From assembly GCA_038203615.1 (NCBI GenBank), contig JBBRDU010000002.1, positions 28,409 through 92,408 of the forward strand: 64,000 nt of DNA, in the 5' to 3' direction. This document shows, in pieces, positions 16,354 through 27,200 of this stretch (positions within the stretch are counted from its first letter, which is position 1; every line of letters begins with the position of its first letter). Both the position numbers and the translations under genes were made by a program. Under the pieces are notes generated by a model. The model was not told the DNA's origin. It made no database searches and saw only the letters and a program-made list of their open reading frames with translations. Source of the stretch: JBBRDU01 sp038203615 (GTDB taxonomy: Bacteria; Verrucomicrobiota; Verrucomicrobiia; Chthoniobacterales; UBA10450).

Positions 16354-17832
16354 TCAGGAAGTTCCCGTCTTGAGCACGGCAAAGGTTTTGTTGCCTTTGC
16401 GGTCGAGGTAGAGGAGAACGCCGCGCTTGGGTTCGGCCTTGCTCAAGGCATCGCGGAACGACTGCACATTGGTGACCGGCTTGCCGTCCACTTCCGTGAT
16501 CACGTCTTCGCGCTGGATGTCCTGTTGCGAGGCAATGCTGTTGTCGGCCACGTCTGTCACAATCACGCCTTGCTGCACCTCGAGATGCAGACGGTCCGCG
16601 ACTTCCTTGCTCAGTTCCTGAACCTGCAGCCCGAATTTTCCGACGTCCTCGGGTTTCGGTTGGTTTGGATTGATCTGCTCGTTGGAGGCTCGCGAAATTT
16701 CGCCGGGAAGTTCACCGGTGGTCACCGGAATCTTCAGGGTCTGGCCCTTGCGCCAAACCGTGAGCTGCACGGTTTGTCCGACTTTTTTCTTCAAGATCTC
16801 ATGCTGCAACTGGGAGTCGGTTGAGACGGGCGCACCGTCCACCTGGGTGATGACATCGAACGGGCGCAGCTGACTTTTGTTGGCAGGCGCGTCCGCTTCA
16901 ATCGTGCGAACCACGACTCCTTTCTCCAACCCTTTGAACAATTCGCGGATGGCGGGATCGTCGCCGAGGGATTCGATCCGAATTCCGAGCCAGGGACGAA
17001 TGATCTTGTGACCGGCCATCAACTCGGTCCCGATTTCCTTGATCATGTTGGCGGGAATGGCGAAGCCGAGGCCACGGTTCAGGCCGTTAATGAGAGTGTT
17101 CATGCCGATGACTTTCCCGTCGATGTCGCACAAGGGGCCGCCGCTGTTGCCCGGATTGATCGAGGCATCCGTTTGCAGATAATCGGCAATGGAGTAACCG
17201 CCCGAAGCAATGAGCTTGCTCCGCCCTTTGCCGCTTACCACCCCATAAGTGAAGGTGTAATCCAGCTTGAAGGGCGCACCGATGGCAAAGGCGAACTGCC
17301 CCACCCGGACGCTCTCGCTGTCGCCTAGCTGAACGACCGGAAGATCTTTCGCGTCGATCTTGATGACGGCGATGTCGGTCTTCTCGTCCGTGCCGACTAC
17401 CTTGGCGATGAAGTCGCTGCCATCCTTCAGCTTGACCTCAATTTTGTCGGCCCCTTCGACGACGTGGTAGTTGGTGAAAATATAACCGTCCGGGCGCACG
17501 ATGAATCCAGAGCCTTCGCTTTGCACCGGCAGGCTGCCATGAGGAGCGGCGTGCGGATTGCCGTTGTCCGGCGGACCTTGAAAAAACAGATCGTCGAAGG
17601 CCGAACTGTCGCTGCCGTCGTTTTTCTTGGAGACCTCAATAATGACCACGCTCGGCGCGACCGTCTCGAACACTTTGGCGAACGCGTTATTCAGCTGGTG
17701 AACGACATCCTTGCCCGCTTCTGCGGCGGCCGCGGGGACAGTCGGCGTCGGAGGAGCCTCCGGGGAGGCCGCCACGCAGAAGACCATGCCAGCGAGAAGA
17801 GAGAGACAGGTCGAAAAGATTCCGATTCGCAT
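16354..17832 (-). CDS. HtrA/DegP-type periplasmic serine protease with two PDZ domains
   Basis: The 492-residue protein has a signal peptide (FSTCLSLLAGMVFCVAAS), a trypsin-like domain (about 50-275) and two PDZ domains (about 285-375 and 395-490). The catalytic triad is intact: His in FTNYHVVEGA, Asp in TDIAVIKI, Ser in NPGNSGGPL. It degrades misfolded envelope proteins and may act as a chaperone. The region before the PDZ part (YLQTDASINPGN, LGFAIPANMIKEIG) is standard for the Do family. This active copy makes an informative contrast with the triad-less protein at 5283-6320. The gene is convergent with the GDYXXLXY gene and divergent from the ankyrin gene. Confidence 0.93.
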   Translation of the reverse strand: MRIGIFSTCLSLLAGMVFCVAASPEAPPTPTVPAAAAEAGKDVVHQLNNAFAKVFETVAPSVVIIEVSKKNDGSDSSAFDDLFFQGPPDNGNPHAAPHGSLPVQSEGSGFIVRPDGYIFTNYHVVEGADKIEVKLKDGSDFIAKVVGTDEKTDIAVIKIDAKDLPVVQLGDSESVRVGQFAFAIGAPFKLDYTFTYGVVSGKGRSKLIASGGYSIADYLQTDASINPGNSGGPLCDIDGKVIGMNTLINGLNRGLGFAIPANMIKEIGTELMAGHKIIRPWLGIRIESLGDDPAIRELFKGLEKGVVVRTIEADAPANKSQLRPFDVITQVDGAPVSTDSQLQHEILKKKVGQTVQLTVWRKGQTLKIPVTTGELPGEISRASNEQINPNQPKPEDVGKFGLQVQELSKEVADRLHLEVQQGVIVTDVADNSIASQQDIQREDVITEVDGKPVTNVQSFRDALSKAEPKRGVLLYLDRKGNKTFAVLKTGTS

Positions 17833-18012
17833 GGGTGGGATTTGGACAGTCTCAACGTTCCGGCGTTCAACCCCTCCTGTCCAACGGCCACCCGGCTCGA
17901 GAAGTTTCCGGAAAGAAAGCGCGGCCTGGTCCCGTATCTTCCTCGAGGGTCCGGTTTTGGCCTACCAATCGCTTGACCCCTCGTGTATGATCGGTCCCGC
18001 AGTCCTGAAAGA

Positions 18013-19389
18013 ATGAGCACTTTGCCTCTCAAAACCGTTCTCGGCCAGATGCTGGCCGTGCTGGTTCTTCTGGCCACGACGGGCTTTGGGCCGGAACCGC
18101 TCGTGACCAGCCCCATCTCGGCGAATGAGTTCGTCAGTGCCATGGTTACGGATCGCACTCCGGTGCTCGACCTTTATTTCGGCCAACGGATGAACCCGAA
18201 CGCGCGCGGCAAGCAGGATCGGCCATTGCTGCTCGCGGCTACGTTGCAGCAGGACGCGCAGACGGTGACGCGTCTGCTCGAGGCCGGGGCTTCCGCCGAC
18301 CTGGCTGATGAGACCGGTTTGACCCCGCTGATGGTTGCCGCCAGGCAAGGCAACATGGACTTGATCCGCAAATTTGTGGGTGGCGTGACCAACATCAGGG
18401 CAACGGACCACAGCGGCCGCTCCGCTTTGCAGTATGCCGTGGCCGCGCAGAAACTGGAGGTGGTCGAGTTGCTCCTGCGGTTGATCCCGGATCTCGGACC
18501 GCAAGGGGGCGACATCGTGGCCGCGGCCCTCGACACCGGGAGCAAGGAGATGATCGATCTGATCTTCCATCGCGTTCCGCCTCTGTCACAATGGACTGCC
18601 AGGACTCGTCAGGCCCTCGACGCGGCCATCGCTGCCGGGAACCAGCCGCAGGTGAAATTACTCTTGAGCAAACACGCCGTCCCGCCCACGCCGCAGGACC
18701 GCAGTGTTCCTCTCCTGGCCTATGCCATCGCCTCGAATAATGAAACGCAGTTCAAGGCGTTGCTCGCAGGAGGAGTGGATGCGAACACCGTCCTCCCGGC
18801 CAAATGCGATAAGGATTTTCTGGAAATGGTGACGTCACAGTCGCTCCGCAGCTATATCGAAGAAGACAAAAATGTCACCGTCCTGATGGTGGCGGCCGGG
18901 CTCGGTCAGGCGGAGACCGTGCGGGCTTTGTTGGAAGCGGGCGCCGACCGGAATCGTTTGACCGGCCGCTACAAGATGATGGCTCTCTACCTGGCGGCGC
19001 AACAAGGCCACTGGCAGTGCACGCAAATCCTGCTCGGCGGCGGTCCCTCGCCGGACCAGTTGCGGGTCGAGATCTCACTGGCCTCGCAGCGCGCCGAAGT
19101 CTGGAAGGATGGCGTGTCCATTTTGACCACCGTCTGCTCCACGGGGCGCCAGGGTTATTCGACGCGCAAGGGAGATTACGTGATCACCGACAAGGAGCGG
19201 AGCCATCGCTCCACCATCTATAAAGTGGAGATGCCTTATTTTATGCGATTGAGCTGTCTTGATTTCGGCATGCACGAAGGAGTCGTCCCAAATTATCCCG
19301 CTTCGCACGGGTGCATCCGGCTTCCCGGAGACGTGGCGCGCCGGCTCTTTTCCGAGATCCCGGTCGGGACGCTGGTGACCGTTAAATAA
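18013..19389 (+). CDS. ankyrin-repeat protein with C-terminal L,D-transpeptidase domain
   Basis: The 458-residue protein starts at the ATG at 18013 (GAAAG upstream). It has a signal peptide, then ankyrin repeats over about 70-340 (for example ADLADETGLTPLMVAARQG and NVTVLMVAAGLGQAETVRA). The YkuD domain (about 350-458) has catalytic ASHGCIRLP, with the conserved upstream His in FGMHEG. L,D-transpeptidases form 3-3 crosslinks in peptidoglycan or attach proteins to it. The ankyrin part should give a protein-binding surface in the periplasm. The combination is unusual but is known in Verrucomicrobiota. All catalytic residues (His, Ser, His, Gly, Cys, Arg) are visible. Confidence 0.88.
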   Translation: MSTLPLKTVLGQMLAVLVLLATTGFGPEPLVTSPISANEFVSAMVTDRTPVLDLYFGQRMNPNARGKQDRPLLLAATLQQDAQTVTRLLEAGASADLADETGLTPLMVAARQGNMDLIRKFVGGVTNIRATDHSGRSALQYAVAAQKLEVVELLLRLIPDLGPQGGDIVAAALDTGSKEMIDLIFHRVPPLSQWTARTRQALDAAIAAGNQPQVKLLLSKHAVPPTPQDRSVPLLAYAIASNNETQFKALLAGGVDANTVLPAKCDKDFLEMVTSQSLRSYIEEDKNVTVLMVAAGLGQAETVRALLEAGADRNRLTGRYKMMALYLAAQQGHWQCTQILLGGGPSPDQLRVEISLASQRAEVWKDGVSILTTVCSTGRQGYSTRKGDYVITDKERSHRSTIYKVEMPYFMRLSCLDFGMHEGVVPNYPASHGCIRLPGDVARRLFSEIPVGTLVTVK

Positions 19390-19400
19390 GATTGTCTTGA

Positions 19401-20096
19401 GTGAGCGTTTGGCGGGCATTGCTCATCGTTTATCCGGAACTTGACGTCCGTCTCCCGCACGGACGTTGGCGCAAGCGACGTTTTCATCATGTCGCCACTG
19501 ATGGGGAAATCCGGGACGCGATTGAATCCTTTGGCGCCTTCCCGAGCCTGGCGGCGGGACTGACGTCGGGCGCGGCCCGCGTCGAATCACACCTGGTGAC
19601 GAGCGACGCGCCCTTGCGCTCGTTGTCCGAGGACGACCACCATTGTTTCTGGCCGTCGCCTCATGATACGCGGCGGCAGATCGATCAATTCGCCCCGGCT
19701 GGAACGCACGATTCCATTTTTGTGTTTTGGCCCCAGCACGATTTTGCAGCGGAGACGACCATCCCGTGTCGCGGCTGGGGACTGGGCATGGGGGCGAGCG
19801 AATGGAGCAACGACGCCACCTATGCGGTGGTGGCCAACGCGCCCGCTCAAGCGTGGCGCGGGGAAGCGCCCGGCGAAGTTTGGTTACACGAATGGCTGCA
19901 CGGGGTTTGCCATCATTTCGCGGCCCAGGGGCATGTCATGCCGGCGCGCGATGCCGACGGCGCGGAGGTCCACGGTTACGCCCGTTCCGAGGCGGAAGGA
20001 TGGAGTGATTACTACCGCGATCTCATGTCAGGGAAAGTGGAGGAAGATGGCCGCAAGGTCGGCATTCCACTGGCGGCGTGGGCGCGGGCGGCCTGA
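19401..20096 (+). CDS. putative HEXXH metalloprotease-like protein
   Basis: I do not recognise the family. The 231-residue protein has no signal peptide or membrane helix. HEWLHGVCHHFA places an HEXXH zinc-type site at residues 163-167. About 30 residues later, EAEGWSDYYRDLM offers a glutamate that could be the third ligand of a gluzincin. The first half contains FVFWPQHDF and GWGLGMGASEWSNDATYA. A GTG at 19401 is the start that gives the full frame. It lies 11 bases after the transpeptidase gene and may be co-transcribed. Peptidase activity is an inference from the motif only. Confidence 0.6.
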   Translation: MSVWRALLIVYPELDVRLPHGRWRKRRFHHVATDGEIRDAIESFGAFPSLAAGLTSGAARVESHLVTSDAPLRSLSEDDHHCFWPSPHDTRRQIDQFAPAGTHDSIFVFWPQHDFAAETTIPCRGWGLGMGASEWSNDATYAVVANAPAQAWRGEAPGEVWLHEWLHGVCHHFAAQGHVMPARDADGAEVHGYARSEAEGWSDYYRDLMSGKVEEDGRKVGIPLAAWARAA

Positions 20097-20155
20097 GGAA
20101 TCGGTCTCACGACCAGGTGCGTAGCGCACGGCGAGGTACCTGCATTGACACAATA

Positions 20156-21406
20156 ATGAAGGGTCTTAACGTTTCCGTTCACCAATCAAAAATGCTTACT
20201 CTTGCCGCAGGGAAGATGGATGGAAAAGAGTTCGTCTCGCTCGCGCCGGGCTACTGGTCCCGCGACGGTGGGATGCCGCCAGAACTCTGGAACGACTGGA
20301 AATGGCAGCTCAAAAATCGCGTGACGACGCTGGCCCAACTGGAGCGTCACCTCATCCTAAGCGAGGAGGAGCGCAGCGGCGTGTTGCTTTCGGGCGACAA
20401 GCTGGCCCTGGCCGTGACGCCGCATTTCTTTAACCTGATTCCGCGCGAGAACCCGGAGGATCCGATCCGGCGGCAGGTCATCCCGCGCATCGAAGAGACG
20501 TGGGCGTCTCCCTACGACATGGCGGACCCGTGCGGTGAAGACTCGCACATGCCGGTGCCGGGTCTGGTGCATCGGTATCCCGACCGCGTTTTATTTTTAG
20601 TGACCGATCGTTGCGCCAGTTACTGCCGTTATTGTACGCGCAGCCGCGTGGTCAGCGGCGTGGGCGAGCAGGAGTTGCACACCAACTTTGAGGAAGCGTT
20701 CCGCTACCTGGAAGCGCACACCGAGGTGCGCGATGTCCTGCTCAGCGGCGGCGATGCCTTGCTCTTCAGCGATGACCGGCTCGAGAAAATCCTGAGCCGG
20801 TTGCGCGCTATTCCGCACATTGAATTCCTGCGCATCGGCACGCGGGTCCCGATTTTTCTGCCGCAACGGATCACCCCTGAGCTCTGCGCCATGCTGCAGA
20901 AGTATCATCCTCTCTGGATGAGTGTGCATGTGAATCACCCGCGCGAGTTAACCGTTGAAGTGAAGGAAGCTTTGGAGCGTTTGGCCAACCATGGCATTCC
21001 TCTGGGCAATCAAAGCGTGCTGCTGAAGGGCGTGAACGACGACGTCGAAACGATGAAGACGCTCGTGCACAAATTACTCATGTGCCGCGTGCGTCCCTAC
21101 TACGTCTACCAGTGTGATCTGATCAACGGCTCCTCTCACTTGCGCACGTCCGTGGCCAAGGGAATGGAAATCATCGAAGGCTTGCGCGGGCACACCACCG
21201 GTTACGCCGTGCCGCAGTTCGTCATCGATGCCCCGGGCGGCGGCGGCAAGGTGCCGATCAATCCTGGCTACGTCTTGTATCACGACCACGAAAAGATCGT
21301 GATCCGGAATTACGAAGGAAAAATTTTCGAATACCCCGAAACCGGAAACGAAAACGTGCAGTTCGCCCCGCAGCGCGAATATCACGACGAATATTTGTAC
21401 TCGTAG
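20156..21406 (+). CDS. kamA: lysine 2,3-aminomutase (radical SAM, PLP)
   Basis: Converts L-lysine to L-beta-lysine using S-adenosylmethionine, an iron-sulfur cluster and pyridoxal phosphate. The radical SAM cluster motif is CASYCRYCTR (near residue 160). The PLP-binding lysine is in APGGGGKVP near residue 363. Two aspartates that bind the lysine side chain in characterised lysine 2,3-aminomutases are present in YQCDLINGS and FVIDAPGG, which favours lysine over glutamate as substrate. The start at 20156 is the first ATG in frame and gives the usual length of about 416. No beta-lysine acetyltransferase (ablB) follows, so the product may serve in EF-P modification or osmoprotection. Confidence 0.9.
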   Translation: MKGLNVSVHQSKMLTLAAGKMDGKEFVSLAPGYWSRDGGMPPELWNDWKWQLKNRVTTLAQLERHLILSEEERSGVLLSGDKLALAVTPHFFNLIPRENPEDPIRRQVIPRIEETWASPYDMADPCGEDSHMPVPGLVHRYPDRVLFLVTDRCASYCRYCTRSRVVSGVGEQELHTNFEEAFRYLEAHTEVRDVLLSGGDALLFSDDRLEKILSRLRAIPHIEFLRIGTRVPIFLPQRITPELCAMLQKYHPLWMSVHVNHPRELTVEVKEALERLANHGIPLGNQSVLLKGVNDDVETMKTLVHKLLMCRVRPYYVYQCDLINGSSHLRTSVAKGMEIIEGLRGHTTGYAVPQFVIDAPGGGGKVPINPGYVLYHDHEKIVIRNYEGKIFEYPETGNENVQFAPQREYHDEYLYS

Positions 21407-21414
21407 GGAAAATC

Positions 21415-21554
21415 GACAGGATTTACGGGATTGAATTGGATTTTCAGAGGAATCTGGAAACCAGGAATCCAGGAACAAATTACAAATCGATCTACTTCTC
21501 CTTTTCCTGGTCGCCTGGCTTCCAGATTTGGATTTGAATCCTGTCAATCCTGTC
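21415..21554. repeat. 140-bp imperfect inverted repeat between convergent genes
   Basis: The outer arms are GACAGGATTTACGGGATT (21415-21432) and AATCCTGTCAATCCTGTC (21537-21554). Nested inside, ATCTGGAAACCAGGAATCC near 21450 pairs imperfectly with the CCTGGCTTCCAGAT segment near 21516. The whole segment can fold into one long hairpin. It separates kamA from the amidohydrolase gene and ends in the latter's stop codon. Confidence 0.6.
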
Positions 21555-23257
21555 TAGTTCTTCGCCGCCTCGAACACGATCTCGCCGCTCACAACGGTCA
21601 TCTCGCAGTGCGTCTTCAAAATCTCCGGCGCGGGGATTTTCATGATGTCGTTCGAAAGCACGGTGAAGTCCGCCAGTTTCCCGGTTTCGATTGAGCCTTT
21701 CTCGGCTTCTTCGAAGGCAGCGTAAGCCGGCCAAAGGGTAAACATTTTCAAAGCCTGCGAGCGGGTCACGGCCTGCTCCGGATGCCATCCCTCGCCCGAA
21801 AAGCCTTTGATGCTCTTGCGTGCGACGGCCGCGTAAAATTCGATCATCGGTTCGCCGCGCTCGACCGGTGCATCCGATCCGCCGGCAATGATGGCACCCG
21901 ACTGTAGTAAAGCGTTCCAGGCATAGGCGCCCGCCAGGCGTTTTAGCCCCAGGCGGCTGGGCGCAAAAAACAGATCGCTGATGGCGTGCGACGGCTGCAT
22001 GGAGGGAATAACGGCGAGTTTGGCGAACCGCGGAATTTCCGCTGGGTCCAGGATCTGAGCGTGCTCGACGCGCCAGCGCGGCTCTTTCACTTTCCGTTGA
22101 TCGGGCGTCACCGTCTTAAACGCGTCTTCGTACAAATCCAGAATCAAGCGGTTGGCACGGTCGCCAATGGCATGCGTCTCGACCTGGATGCCATGGCGTA
22201 GCGCTTCCGCCAGCAGCGGTTTCAAGTCTTCTTCTTTCTCGGTCAGAAATCCTGACGTCCCAGGAGCATCGCTGTAGGGCTGCAACAAAGCGGCGCCGCG
22301 CGAACCGAGCGCCCCATCGAAGACGATCTTGATGGTACGCTGCGTGAAGCGGTGATCGCAGGCATTTAGAACAGGCCCGTCGTGCAGGAGCTGCTGCGCC
22401 GCCCGGCCTGGTCCGTAGCAGGCATTGTAGATGCGGATCTTTATTTTGCCGGCCTCGCCAGCCTGGCGGAGCAGGGCCATCTCATCCGGGTTGCTGCCGG
22501 CGTTTTGAATCTCACACCAGCCCAGGCCGGCTTCGCGTTCGAGGCCACGCAGAAGCTGTTCCTCGCGTTCGCCCGGGCGCGGCCCGGCGATGTGTCTGGC
22601 CACCAATTCCTGCGCCTTGTCGAGCAGCATCCCAGTCGGTTGGCCCGTCGCCGGGTCCTTCAGAATTTCGCCGCCGAACGGGTTCGGTGTGTCCCGGTTG
22701 ATCTCCGCCCATTTCAACGCCTCGCTGTTGGCGATGGCGGCGTGACCATCCGCGCGGGTCAGGAAAATCGGATTGTTTGGCGTGATTTTGTCCAGATCCT
22801 GACGGGTCGGGAATTTCGGCGGCTTCCAAAATGTTTCGATCCATCCCCGGCCCTTGATCCAGGCGCCCGGATGCGCCTGGGCCACGTGGTTTTTCACTCG
22901 GTCGAGAAAGTCCGCGGAGGAATTGGCGCCTTCCAGATTGAGGGTGATCTCGCGTTCGCCGATCTCGAAGATGTGGCAATGCGATTCCGTTAGGCCGGGC
23001 ACGACCGTCTGACCGTGCAGATCGAGGAGGCGTGTCCGTTCCTGGCGGAAGGCCTGGGCCGCGTCGTTGCTTCCGACAAAAACGATGTGCCCGTTCTTGA
23101 CGGCGACCGCCTCGGCCTGTGGTTGATGCTCGTTTAACGTGTAAATGCGGGCGTGGAGCAGAATGAGATCGGCCCGCTCGGCCGCCCGCGCGACACCGGC
23201 GAGACCGAGGAGGAGCAGACTTCTTCCGATGAGAATTGATAAAGACCGCGCTTTCAC
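21554..23257 (-). CDS. exported amidohydrolase (YtcJ-like, Amidohydro_3)
   Basis: A metal-dependent hydrolase of the YtcJ type, substrate unknown. I chose the GTG at 23257, where GGAG lies 6 bases upstream and the product starts with a signal peptide (SILIGRSLLLLGLAGVARA). Longer frames upstream have no such feature. The metal site is PGLTESHCHIFE (HxH). Other family blocks are TRADGHAAIANSEALKWA, VETHAIGDRANRLILDLYED and GSDAPVERGEPM with the last metal aspartate. The C-terminal TGKLADFTVLSND is the typical closing strand pair. The gene is divergent from the complex III operon, with a 264-base spacer between them. Confidence 0.85.
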   Translation of the reverse strand: MKARSLSILIGRSLLLLGLAGVARAAERADLILLHARIYTLNEHQPQAEAVAVKNGHIVFVGSNDAAQAFRQERTRLLDLHGQTVVPGLTESHCHIFEIGEREITLNLEGANSSADFLDRVKNHVAQAHPGAWIKGRGWIETFWKPPKFPTRQDLDKITPNNPIFLTRADGHAAIANSEALKWAEINRDTPNPFGGEILKDPATGQPTGMLLDKAQELVARHIAGPRPGEREEQLLRGLEREAGLGWCEIQNAGSNPDEMALLRQAGEAGKIKIRIYNACYGPGRAAQQLLHDGPVLNACDHRFTQRTIKIVFDGALGSRGAALLQPYSDAPGTSGFLTEKEEDLKPLLAEALRHGIQVETHAIGDRANRLILDLYEDAFKTVTPDQRKVKEPRWRVEHAQILDPAEIPRFAKLAVIPSMQPSHAISDLFFAPSRLGLKRLAGAYAWNALLQSGAIIAGGSDAPVERGEPMIEFYAAVARKSIKGFSGEGWHPEQAVTRSQALKMFTLWPAYAAFEEAEKGSIETGKLADFTVLSNDIMKIPAPEILKTHCEMTVVSGEIVFEAAKN

Positions 23258-23521
23258 TTGACGCTCCCTTGAAGTTTTGACGTTATCGATTTTGCTAAGG
23301 GCTCGGTTTTCCGTATCGGATAGCTGGCTTTTATTTTTTGGCGGATCGACATGAAACACAATTGCGAATTTTCCGTTGCCGATCCGGTCCCTCTTCATAG
23401 AGTCTCGGCCAATCATTCACCTCAAACTTTTCCAAGTCTGAACCCAGCACATCCTAAACTCAATTCTGGTTCGTTTTTAGGTTGGCGGCTATGGCTGGGC
23501 AGCGATGGCGTCCGCTAAGAT
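23258..23521. promoter_or_regulatory. divergent spacer likely holding the act operon promoter
   Basis: 264 bases lie between the divergent amidohydrolase and actA starts. The region is locally AT-richer than its surroundings. I see no convincing -35/-10 pair or operator and make the call only from position. Confidence 0.35.
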
Positions 23522-24247
23522 ATGGCGAATTTCTTTCCACGCTGGACCAATTGGCTGCCGCTCAAGATAGCGGTTTGTGGGATAATCATGGTCTGCGGCC
23601 TGACCGCGGCCACCTGGTATTACGTGACGCCTAAATATACGCGGGTCGGTTATCAACCCATTCAGCCAGTGCCTTTTCCGCATAACATCCACGTCGCCCA
23701 GCTCGGTATGGATTGCCGCTATTGTCATAGCTTCGTGGACGTGGCCGCGCACTCCAACCTGCCCAACACCCAGACTTGCATGAACTGCCATCAGCAGGTC
23801 CAGAAGGACAATCCGAAACTCGAGCCGGTTCGGGCCAGCTGGAAGACGGGCCAACCGATCGAATGGGTGCAGATCCATCGCAGCCCGGATTATGTCTTTT
23901 ATAACCACGCCGCCCACGTGAATCGCGGCATCAGTTGCTTCAGCTGTCACGGCGAAGTCAACAAGATGCCGGTCGTTTATCACGCCAAGCCGCATAGCAT
24001 GGCCTGGTGCCTGGAATGTCATCGTCACCCCGAAAATTTTCTGCGCCCGGAAGATCAGATCTTTAATCTCGACTGGAAACCGGATGACGTGAAGCCGGCC
24101 GAGTTCGTCAGTAAGTATGGGAAGCCTCAGGGCGTGACGGACGACTGGAGCCAGAAGAAGACTTTAACGCAAAAGGAAATCGGCCAGACCTTGAAAGAAC
24201 GCTGGAATATCCAGCCGCCGGTCAGTTGCCAGGGGTGTCATCGATGA
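23522..24247 (+). CDS. actA: alternative complex III subunit ActA, pentaheme cytochrome c
   Basis: The first subunit of the quinol:electron acceptor oxidoreductase that replaces the bc1 complex. A membrane anchor at about residues 14-35 precedes the heme part. Five CXXCH sites are visible: CRYCH, CMNCH, CFSCH, CLECH and CQGCH (the last at the C-terminus). This is the usual pentaheme count for ActA, and length (241) is also typical. It would lie on the periplasmic side and accept electrons from the ActB cluster chain. The stop overlaps the actB start by four bases. Confidence 0.93.
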   Translation: MANFFPRWTNWLPLKIAVCGIIMVCGLTAATWYYVTPKYTRVGYQPIQPVPFPHNIHVAQLGMDCRYCHSFVDVAAHSNLPNTQTCMNCHQQVQKDNPKLEPVRASWKTGQPIEWVQIHRSPDYVFYNHAAHVNRGISCFSCHGEVNKMPVVYHAKPHSMAWCLECHRHPENFLRPEDQIFNLDWKPDDVKPAEFVSKYGKPQGVTDDWSQKKTLTQKEIGQTLKERWNIQPPVSCQGCHR

Positions 24248-27200
24248 AACACGTTTTCCAACACCCGCCCGAATCGGATACCGGCAAACGCTACTGGCGC
24301 GGCGTCGGAGAACTCAGTGATACACCGGAGTTTCACGACTGGTTGGAGCGCGAGTTCCCGGCCGGGACGGCCGAATTGAAAGACGACGAATGGTCGCGTC
24401 GCGGTTTCCTCAAGTTAATGGGCGGGTCCATGGCGCTGGCCGGATTTGGTTTGAACAGTTGCCGCCGGCCCGAGGCGCATCTGGTTCCTTTTACGAAGAG
24501 CGCCGAGTGGACCATCCCGGGCAAGGCACTCTATTATGCGACCGCCATGCCCCGCCGGAACGGCGCGCTTCCGCTCATCGCCACGACCGTGGATGGCCGT
24601 CCCATCAAGATGGAAGGCAACCCTCTCCATCCTTCCAGTGGCGGCGCCACGGACGTTTTTGCGCAGGCCTCGATCCTTGATTTGTACGACCCGACACGGT
24701 CCCGGAATTTCCTGAACAAGGGCAAGCCGGCCGATCGCGCCGCTTTTGATGCATATATAGAGAAGCTGCGCGGTCAGTGGGCCGTCGACGGGGGAGCGGG
24801 TCTCGCCTTTTTGGTGGAGGAGCTGCATTCGCCCACGCGAGAAAGATTGCGGACCGAATTGGAACGCACTTATCCAGCCATGCGCTGGTGCGTTTACGAT
24901 GCCGCCTCGTCGGATGCTCCGCTGGTCGCCACTCAAACCGCTTTCGGTGCGAACACGCGCCTCCTGCCGCGGCTCGATCGCGCCGATGTGGTACTCGCCC
25001 TGGACAGCGATTTCCTGGATTGCGGGGAAGGGGATGTGGCCGGGGTGCGGGCCTTCACCTCGCGGCGTCGCATTACTGAAGCGAAAGAGTCGATGAACCG
25101 GCTTTATGTGGTGGAGAATCGATTCTCTCTCACCGGTTCGATGGCGGACCATCGGTTGCGTTGCCCGGCCAGTCAGATTCCGGCCTTCACGTTCGCGCTG
25201 GCGCGCCAGATCGCGGACGCCACCACCGACGCGGGCCTCTCCGCCATTCTGGCGACCTTACCTCATGCCACCGGGAGCGCCGGCTTCGACGAACAATGGA
25301 TCACGGAAGCGGCCCGGGATCTCGTGGCCCGCAGCGGCACCAGCCTGGTTTTGGCCGGCGCGAACCAGCCGGTCGTGGTGCAACTGCTGGTCTACGGCAT
25401 CAATTCGGCCCTCAAAAATATCGGGACGACACTGTTACTCCGGGATTTTGCGCGCAATCCGCGCACGCTCAGCCTGCTCCAGCTGGCGGCTGAGATCATG
25501 GCTGGGCGCGTCAAACAGCTTTTCATTTTTGGGGGCGACCCGGTTTACAATGCGTTGCGCGACCTGGCCCAGGATCCGGAGTCCCGGCAGCCCCTCGATT
25601 GGGCGGATCTGCAGAAGAAAGTTCCGGAGGTTATCCGGCTCGGCTACCACGAGGATGCTACCTCCGCCTTGAGTCTCTGGCATGCGCCCCTGGCCCATTA
25701 TCTGGAAAGCTGGGGCGATGCGCTGACCGCGGACGGAAGTTACCTGGCCGTTCAGCCCATGATCATGCCGCTCTTCGGCGGTCTCTCCGAAATAGAGCTC
25801 ATCAACATGTTGCTCGATGGCCCGAAGACCGATGGCCCCGAGCTCGTGCAGGAAACGTTTCGCGCTTCGGGCGCTCCGGGAGATTTCCAGACAGCCTGGT
25901 CCAATTTCCTGCATGATGGATTTGCCGCGCACGTGCCGGCGCACGACCGCAGCGCTGCTCTCAACACCGCTGCGGCTGGCTCCCTCGGGCAGAAATTGTG
26001 GGCGCCCGCGCCCGTTCCCACCCCGGAATCGCCCGAGATCGTTTTTGTGCGGAGTTATTCGATCGACGACGGCCGCTACAGTAATAACGGCTGGCTCCAG
26101 GAATTGCCCGATCCAGTGACCAAGCTCACCTGGGATAATGCGGCGCTCGTTAGTCCGAACATGGCGCGGCATCTCGGAGTCGAGACCGGCGACGTGCTTC
26201 GCATCTCCGTGACCGACGTGGCCAGGGATGCAAAGGGAGAACAGGCCCGGCGTGAACTCGTCATCGCGGCCTTGATCGCGCCCGGTCATGTCGACAATTC
26301 GATCACCATCTCACTCGGTTACGGCCGCAAGATGCCCGGTTTCGCTTCGTTGCCCTATGCCGGCGGCGCCGTGGAAGATTCACCCATGGCGGCGGACCAG
26401 GTTGGGTTCAACGCCTATTTCCTACGCACCGTTTTCAATCCGCATTTCATCGTGGCCGACGGGAAAGCGGTGGAAAGCGTCAAGGTTGAAAAGACCGGGG
26501 CCAAGTACGCGCTGGCCGTCACGCAGGAGCATTGGAGCATCGAAGGCCGCGGACTGGTGCGCGAGGCGACGCTCGATCGTTACCGCGAAGACAAGGATTT
26601 CGTAAAAAGGATTGCGGGCGACGACGAGTTGCCGGAAAAACTTCCGACCCTCTACACCCATCCGCCCTTGGACGCGGCGCAGCAGTGGGGCATGGCGGTG
26701 GACCTGAACGTCTGCACCGGGTGCAGCGCCTGCGTCATTGCCTGCCAGGCTGAAAACAACATCCCGGTCGTGGGCAAATTGCAGGTTGGCCACGGACGCT
26801 CCATGCACTGGATTCGGATTGACCGCTACTTTGCCAGTGAGAAGGGCTTCAATCAGGACCGGCGCGAATGGCCCGAGGATCCGGAAATGGTGCACGAGCC
26901 CATGATGTGTCAGCACTGCGAGAACGCGCCCTGCGAGACGGTCTGCCCGGTCAACGCCACCATCCATAGCGAGGATGGCCTCAACGTCATGGCCTACAAC
27001 CGTTGCATCGGCACGCGCTATTGCGCGAATAACTGCCCCTTCAAGGTGCGCCGCTTCAATTTCTTTGATTACAATCAGCGCCCTGTCGGCAAAAAGAAGA
27101 TCGCGGGCGCCTTCGGCACCTACCACGAGTATCTCGGACCGCTCACGACCAAGGGCGCGCCCGACATCGTGAAGTTGCAGAAGAATCCGAACGTGACCGT

